From Conchiformibius sp. (GTDB taxonomy: Bacteria > Pseudomonadota > Gammaproteobacteria > Burkholderiales > Neisseriaceae): 64,000 nucleotides of DNA. The position numbers and the translations under genes are program-made. The first letter of the stretch is position 1. Every line of letters begins with the position of its first letter. The notes under the pieces are model-generated. The model saw nothing but the letters and a program-made list of their open reading frames with translations. It was not told where the DNA came from and ran no database searches. The stretch is from the NCBI GenBank assembly GCA_029984035.1, contig JASBYJ010000002.1:124001-188000 (forward strand), read 5' to 3'. This document shows positions 60,499-64,000 of the stretch, one piece after another.

Positions 60499-60767
60499 CA
60501 CAACCACAATCCCCAAAAGGATTTATCCATTGGCTGTCAGGCTTGGTATCCAATCCGGCCACAGGCTTAATCAGCCACACAAAGTTATGGGCGAATGTGG
60601 CAGCTGCAGCCATGACCTGCAAATTTGCCGCCACTCCCAATGCCCCCGAATGGTTGTGGTGGGCGTATGGAGCAATGGTCGGCGGTTACGCGCTGATTAA
60701 ACGCGGTATGGCGGTGATTCCGCAAATGGCGCAAATCAAGAAAGGGCAAGATGATGTGGCTGATTAA
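60495..60767 (+). CDS. DUF2644-like phage membrane protein (holin-like)
   Basis: The 90-residue product has SNPATGLISHTKLWANVAAA near its start and two hydrophobic segments, the pattern of DUF2644 proteins in Haemophilus and Neisseria Mu-like prophages. It probably acts with endolysin as holin or antiholin. ATG 60495 follows AAAGG and overlaps the previous stop. Confidence 0.72.
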   Translation: MTQPQSPKGFIHWLSGLVSNPATGLISHTKLWANVAAAAMTCKFAATPNAPEWLWWAYGAMVGGYALIKRGMAVIPQMAQIKKGQDDVAD

Positions 60768-61146
60768 ATACCGTTTTCAGGCTGCCATAGCCTTATTGCT
60801 TATCGCCACCGCTTGGACATTGGGCTACGGCATGGCACGTTCGGTTTATCAAAACACAATCAGCAACCTGAAAGCCGCACACACCGCCGAATTATTACAG
60901 CATGAACAGCAAGCCAAACAACAGCTTCAGGCTGCCTTAACCGAGCAGCAGAAATGGCAGCAATTCGCACAACGGCAAAGCCTTCAAATCGCCCAAATGC
61001 AACAGAAACTGGACGCACAAGCGGCACAACAGCAAAAGGAAATCCCGAATGTTATTCAAAAAGACAATTCAGGCGGCATTACTTTCAACGGTTTGGGCAA
61101 TGACAGCTTGCGCCATTACCGAAAATCACTCGGTTACACCGATTAG
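60751..61146 (+). CDS. Inner-membrane spanin (Rz-like)
   Basis: The 131-residue protein has one N-terminal membrane segment (about residues 9-28) and a long Gln/Ala-rich coiled coil, the layout of Rz i-spanins. It begins inside the end of the holin-like gene. The o-spanin gene is nested in a different frame at its end. Confidence 0.82.
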   Translation: MMWLIKYRFQAAIALLLIATAWTLGYGMARSVYQNTISNLKAAHTAELLQHEQQAKQQLQAALTEQQKWQQFAQRQSLQIAQMQQKLDAQAAQQQKEIPNVIQKDNSGGITFNGLGNDSLRHYRKSLGYTD

Positions 61147-61333
61147 GCAGCCTGAAAAACCTGTTGCGACAGAATTATTGTTACAGCACAACCGCCCTGA
61201 ACCTCCCGAAAACGGCTCGCCCGAAAGTCTGCTCAATCATGCCGTGCGTTATGGGGCGTATTGTCAGAAACTGGCAACCCAGGTTTCAGGCTGGCAGAAA
61301 TGGTATCAACAAGGAAATCCGAAGCATGAATGA
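61049..61333 (+). CDS. Outer-membrane spanin lipoprotein (Rz1-like)
   Basis: The 94-residue product has an N-terminal hydrophobic signal ending at Cys21 (WAMTAC), then a Pro-rich mature part (RQPEKP, RPEPPENGSP). It overlaps the Rz-like gene out of frame by about 98 bases, the nested form typical of spanin pairs. The lipobox is not perfect. A DUS gives the RQPE sequence. Confidence 0.72.
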   Translation: MLFKKTIQAALLSTVWAMTACAITENHSVTPIRQPEKPVATELLLQHNRPEPPENGSPESLLNHAVRYGAYCQKLATQVSGWQKWYQQGNPKHE

Positions 61334-61646
61334 CACGTTTATCAAAATTGAGTTTTGGCAATTGGTCGGTTTTTTGTTGTCGTTTTTAGGTGTTTGCTGG
61401 GGCTTCGGCAAGATGCTGCTGGCGCAATTCCAACTGCAACAAGACGAACGCCAACGTTTGCAGGACAAGCTCGCCGAAAAAGTAGAAGTATTGGAGAGCC
61501 ATTTTGCCGAACAAAAAGCCGTACTGCCTGAAAAATACGTTTTGCGCGAAGACTACATCCGCAATCAGGCAGTGCTGGAAGCCAAAATAGACAGCATCCA
61601 GCAGACTTTGACCAATCTGTACAAAATAGAAAGTGCAAGAAAATGA
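61326..61646 (+). CDS. DUF2730-family phage protein
   Basis: The 106-residue product has one membrane helix (about residues 9-28) followed by a coiled coil (LQQDERQRLQDKLAEKVEVL), as in DUF2730 (Mu gp25-like). Its start overlaps the o-spanin stop. Function is unknown; position before packaging genes is conserved. Confidence 0.78.
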   Translation: MNDTFIKIEFWQLVGFLLSFLGVCWGFGKMLLAQFQLQQDERQRLQDKLAEKVEVLESHFAEQKAVLPEKYVLREDYIRNQAVLEAKIDSIQQTLTNLYKIESARK

Positions 61647-61948
61647 ACGAAAAAGCCCGACGTGAAGGTATGCGCTGGCATTTAATCAATACGCTCAACA
61701 AAGCACGGCCGTATACATCCAGCGAGGTATTTTTATTGGACGTAATGCGCGGCATTTATCCGGATGCCACGAAACTGGAGCTGCGCCAGCAGTTGGAATA
61801 TCTGCAAGACCGCAAACTATTGGATTTAACGAAACAGCCGGGCGGTATGTGGTTTGCCGATTTGAACCGTTTGGGCGTGGATATTGCCGAATACACGATT
61901 GATTGTCAGGCAGGTATCGCCCGTCCGGACAAATACTGGGAGAGCTGA
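61643..61948 (+). CDS. Mu gp26-like small packaging-region protein
   Basis: The 101-residue protein starts at an ATGA overlap. It appears to be a winged-helix-like domain (RWHLINTLNKARPYTSSEVF, LRQQLEYLQDRKLLDL). By position it corresponds to gp26 of Mu-like phages, a possible DNA-binding packaging accessory. Confidence 0.68.
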   Translation: MNEKARREGMRWHLINTLNKARPYTSSEVFLLDVMRGIYPDATKLELRQQLEYLQDRKLLDLTKQPGGMWFADLNRLGVDIAEYTIDCQAGIARPDKYWES

Positions 61949-61949
61949 T

Positions 61950-62495
61950 ATGGCTCCACGCAGCTCAATGAAAATGCTGCCTGAAAACGTGCGCCGCGAG
62001 TTTGAACGCCGCTTGATTGAAAACGGCTTTGCTAATTACAAAGAATTGGCAGACTGGCTTAATCAACAAGGCTTTCAGATTAGCCGCTCGTCCGCGCACC
62101 GCTATGGGCAGAAAATCGAACGCCGTTTACGCGCCATTAAAGAAAGCACCGAAGCTGCCAAGCTGATTGTCGCCAATGCCGATGACGAACAGGACAGCCG
62201 CAGTGAAGCTTTAATGGCGTTGTTGCAAAACCAATTATTTGAAGCTTTGATAGACATCAGCGAAAAAGACAGCGAAGACTTGCCGCCCGAAGCACGGTTT
62301 GATTTGTTAAGCGAAGGCGGTAAACGCATCGCAGGCTTAATTTCCGCGTCCACACGCCTGAAAGAATATCAAAACAAAGTGAAATCACGCGCCCAAGCTG
62401 CCGCCGATGAAGTTGCCAAAGCCGTGAAAAAAGGCGGTTTGTCTGATGAAACCGCAGATGAAATTCGCCGTCAAATTTTGGGAATTGCCACATGA
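61950..62495 (+). CDS. Small terminase-like protein (DUF3486, Mu gp27-like)
   Basis: The 182-residue protein matches DUF3486: SSMKMLPENVRREFERRLIE, the helix-turn-helix YKELADWLNQQGFQISRSSA, and a helical C-terminal part. In Mu this protein is needed for DNA packaging. It starts two bases after the previous stop. Confidence 0.85.
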   Translation: MAPRSSMKMLPENVRREFERRLIENGFANYKELADWLNQQGFQISRSSAHRYGQKIERRLRAIKESTEAAKLIVANADDEQDSRSEALMALLQNQLFEALIDISEKDSEDLPPEARFDLLSEGGKRIAGLISASTRLKEYQNKVKSRAQAAADEVAKAVKKGGLSDETADEIRRQILGIAT

Positions 62496-64000
62496 GTGCA
62501 GATGATTTCAGGCAGCCTGAAACAGGTATGAGCCGCACCCCCATGGTGTTGCTACCCTATCAACAACGCTGGATAGCCGACACCAACCCCGTCAAAATCT
62601 GCGAAAAATCGCGCCGCATCGGTTTGACATGGGGCGAAGCCGCCGACAGTGCCTTGCTTGCCGCACAAAACAAGGGCATGAATATCTGGTACATCGGCTA
62701 TAACAAAGACATGGCGTTGGAATTTATCCACGACTGTGGCAACTGGGCAAAATTCTACGGCTTGGCGGCAGATGAAATTGAAGAAACCGAAGAAGTGTTT
62801 GTAGCAGGTGATGACGCACAGGCGATTTTGGCATACATCATACGCTTTGCATCAGGCTGGCGCATCACCGCCTTGTCATCTCGCCCCAATAATCTGCGCG
62901 GCAAACAAGGGCGCGTGATTATTGACGAAGCCGCGTTCCACGATGACTTGTCGGAGCTATTGAAAGCTGCGATGGCATTGCTGATGTGGGGCGGACAGGT
63001 TCACATTATTTCCACGCATGACGGCGTGGACAATCCGTTTAACGAACTGATTAACGATTGTCACGCAGGCAAAAAGCCGTATGCCGTGCATCGCATTACT
63101 TTTGATGATGCAATTGCAGACGGTTTGTACCAACGCATTTGCTTGCGGCGCGGCGTGGATTGGTCAGCCCAAAACCAACAAAAATGGATAGCCGAAATCC
63201 GCGCCAGCTATGGCGAAGATGCGTCTGAAGAGTTGGATTGTATACCGAAAAACAGTGGCGGACGCTGGCTGAACCGTGCCTTAATTGAAAGCCGAATGTC
63301 GCCCGATACCCCCGTTTTGCGTTACAACCAAACAGACGAATTTGCCCTGTTACCCGAACACCAACGCACCGCCGAAGTAGGAGATTGGCTTTCAGGCAGC
63401 CTGAAACCGCTTTTAAGCGGTTTGGATAATACGCGACACAGTTTTATGGGTGTGGACTTTGCCCGTAGCGGCGACCGCACCGCCATTGTGCCGTTCATCC
63501 AACAACAAGATTTGGTATTGAAAACCCCGTTTATTGTAGAACTGGGTAATCTGCCGTTTAAACAGCAGGAACAGATTTGCGCCTTTGTTCTGGCGCAGTT
63601 GCCCAATTTGCTCGGCGCAGCCTTTGACGCTCGTAGCAACGGGCAAAGTCTCGCCGAAGCCATGCAAGACCAATTCGGACACGACCGCATTCAAGCAGTG
63701 ATGTTATCGGAAAGCTGGTATCGCCAACATACCGCGCCGTTCAAAGCTGCCTTGGAAGACGGCACGGTGGACGGTTTGCCACGCGATGAAAATATTTTGT
63801 CCGACCTACGCGCCTTTGAATTGATTAAAGGCGTGCCGCGCATTCCCGACACCCGCAGCAAAGGCACAGACGGCAACAAACGCCATGGCGACACCGGCAT
63901 TGCGCTGTTGTTGGCACACTACGCAAGCCGTGAACTGAATATTGGCGAAATGCGCGTCAGCAGCCGCACCGTGGCACGCCAAAGCCGCTTCACACAAGGT
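62492..64000 (+). CDS. Large terminase subunit (Mu gp28-like), cut by the window edge
   Basis: The first 503 codons are present, with no stop before the window ends. The ATPase part begins LLPYQQRWIADTNPVKICEK with SRRIGLTWGE as an atypical Walker A (about residues 40-48) and VIIDEAAF as Walker B (142-149). The nuclease part shows GVDFARSGDRT with Asp322. It cuts and pumps phage DNA into heads. The start region encodes DDFRQPET from a DUS, so the start at 62492 (overlapping gp27) could be replaced by ATG 62528. Confidence 0.9.
   Translation, partial: MSADDFRQPETGMSRTPMVLLPYQQRWIADTNPVKICEKSRRIGLTWGEAADSALLAAQNKGMNIWYIGYNKDMALEFIHDCGNWAKFYGLAADEIEETEEVFVAGDDAQAILAYIIRFASGWRITALSSRPNNLRGKQGRVIIDEAAFHDDLSELLKAAMALLMWGGQVHIISTHDGVDNPFNELINDCHAGKKPYAVHRITFDDAIADGLYQRICLRRGVDWSAQNQQKWIAEIRASYGEDASEELDCIPKNSGGRWLNRALIESRMSPDTPVLRYNQTDEFALLPEHQRTAEVGDWLSGSLKPLLSGLDNTRHSFMGVDFARSGDRTAIVPFIQQQDLVLKTPFIVELGNLPFKQQEQICAFVLAQLPNLLGAAFDARSNGQSLAEAMQDQFGHDRIQAVMLSESWYRQHTAPFKAALEDGTVDGLPRDENILSDLRAFELIKGVPRIPDTRSKGTDGNKRHGDTGIALLLAHYASRELNIGEMRVSSRTVARQSRFTQG

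Larger units (their letters stand above)
32663..64000. mobile_element. Mu-like transposable prophage (incomplete at the right edge)
   Basis: About 31 kb holds a DDE transposase (A), a transposition AAA ATPase (B), Ner/CI regulators, HU, GemA/gp16, a Mor/C activator, capsid, contractile tail, baseplate, fibre, lysis and packaging genes. Tail genes D, U, T, X, I, J, V and W are P2-like, while gp36, gp37 and gp41 homologues are Mu-like. Capsid and tail genes run leftward; lysis and packaging genes run rightward from the repressor side. Portal and further head genes are expected beyond base 64,000. Confidence 0.93.

Noticed and set aside
32663..64000. Interpreting the region as two separate prophages
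   Set aside because: No gene function is duplicated within the window, and both arms share the same late-promoter motif; a single phage with divergent arms is simpler.
1..64000. CRISPR arrays, rRNA or tRNA genes, and insertion sequences
   Set aside because: I saw no regular spaced repeats beyond DUS, no cloverleaf-like segment I could support, and no IS transposase; the only transposase is that of the Mu-like phage.

Overview
The window comes from a bacterium of the family Neisseriaceae. It is full of the DNA uptake sequence core AGGCAGCCTGAA / AGGCTGCCTGAA (the Kingella/Simonsiella-type dialects, not the gonococcal GCCGTCTGAA). It also carries a murC-ddl-ftsQ-ftsA-ftsZ cluster and an mtrR/mtrCDE efflux locus arranged as in Neisseria. 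Genus and species cannot be fixed from the window alone. Genes were recognised from the translated sequence and known family motifs; no database search was run.

Bases 1-32,662 are chromosome. In order: mfd (repair coupling), a secreted DUF2147 protein, a sodium:alanine symporter (-), a coiled-coil phasin-like protein (-), an RlmL-type 23S rRNA methyltransferase, a histone-deacetylase-like hydrolase (-), folB (-), plsY, folC, a SPOR-domain protein, cvpA-purF, lysC, a DMT-family transporter, the division/cell-wall run murC-ddl-ftsQ-ftsA-ftsZ, and mtrE-mtrD-mtrC (-) divergent from mtrR (+). Many host operons end in terminators made of two inverted DUS copies. The mtrR-mtrC intergenic region holds an AcrR-like operator lying exactly in the -35/-10 spacer of the predicted mtrCDE promoter.

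From about 32,663 to the right edge lies an incomplete Mu-like transposable prophage. Its outer end sits just after the hairpin that follows mtrR; the other end is outside the window. Read leftward from 57.5 kb: Cro/Ner-type regulators, a DUF3102-like protein, transposase A, transposition ATPase B, small early genes, DUF3164, HU, GemA/gp16, a Mor/C-family activator, protease/scaffold, capsid, neck genes, sheath, tube, the tail chaperone pair, tape measure, U, X, D, V, W, J, I, tail fibre, fibre assembly, and a YiiX-like protein. Read rightward from 57.6 kb: a CI-like repressor, a low-GC two-gene cassette, endolysin, holin-like proteins, nested spanins, packaging accessory genes, and the start of the large terminase. 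The late genes are therefore split: the lysis/packaging block, which in Mu lies between the activator and the protease, is here on the far side of the repressor and points the other way.

The most striking observation is a set of four promoter-like elements in the prophage with identical geometry: TTAA-N6-TTAA, exactly 23 bp, then a -10-like hexamer (CATAAT, CATAAT, GATAAT, TAAACT). They stand before endolysin, protease, tail chaperone and baseplate W. TTAA-N6-TTAA resembles the Mu C-protein site (tetramers of a dyad separated by 6 bp), and the prophage encodes one Mor/C-family protein. The 23-bp spacer of every copy contains a host-type DUS. At endolysin and protease the predicted start of transcription falls inside the 5' arm of a hairpin whose 3' arm holds the Shine-Dalgarno, an arrangement like that of phage T4 gene e. 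Other items of note are a probable Mu-type -2 frameshift in the tail chaperone, an internal scaffold start in the protease gene, two tiny hydrophobic peptides encoded against the tail operon, and an undescribed two-gene cassette placed in the repressor operon.
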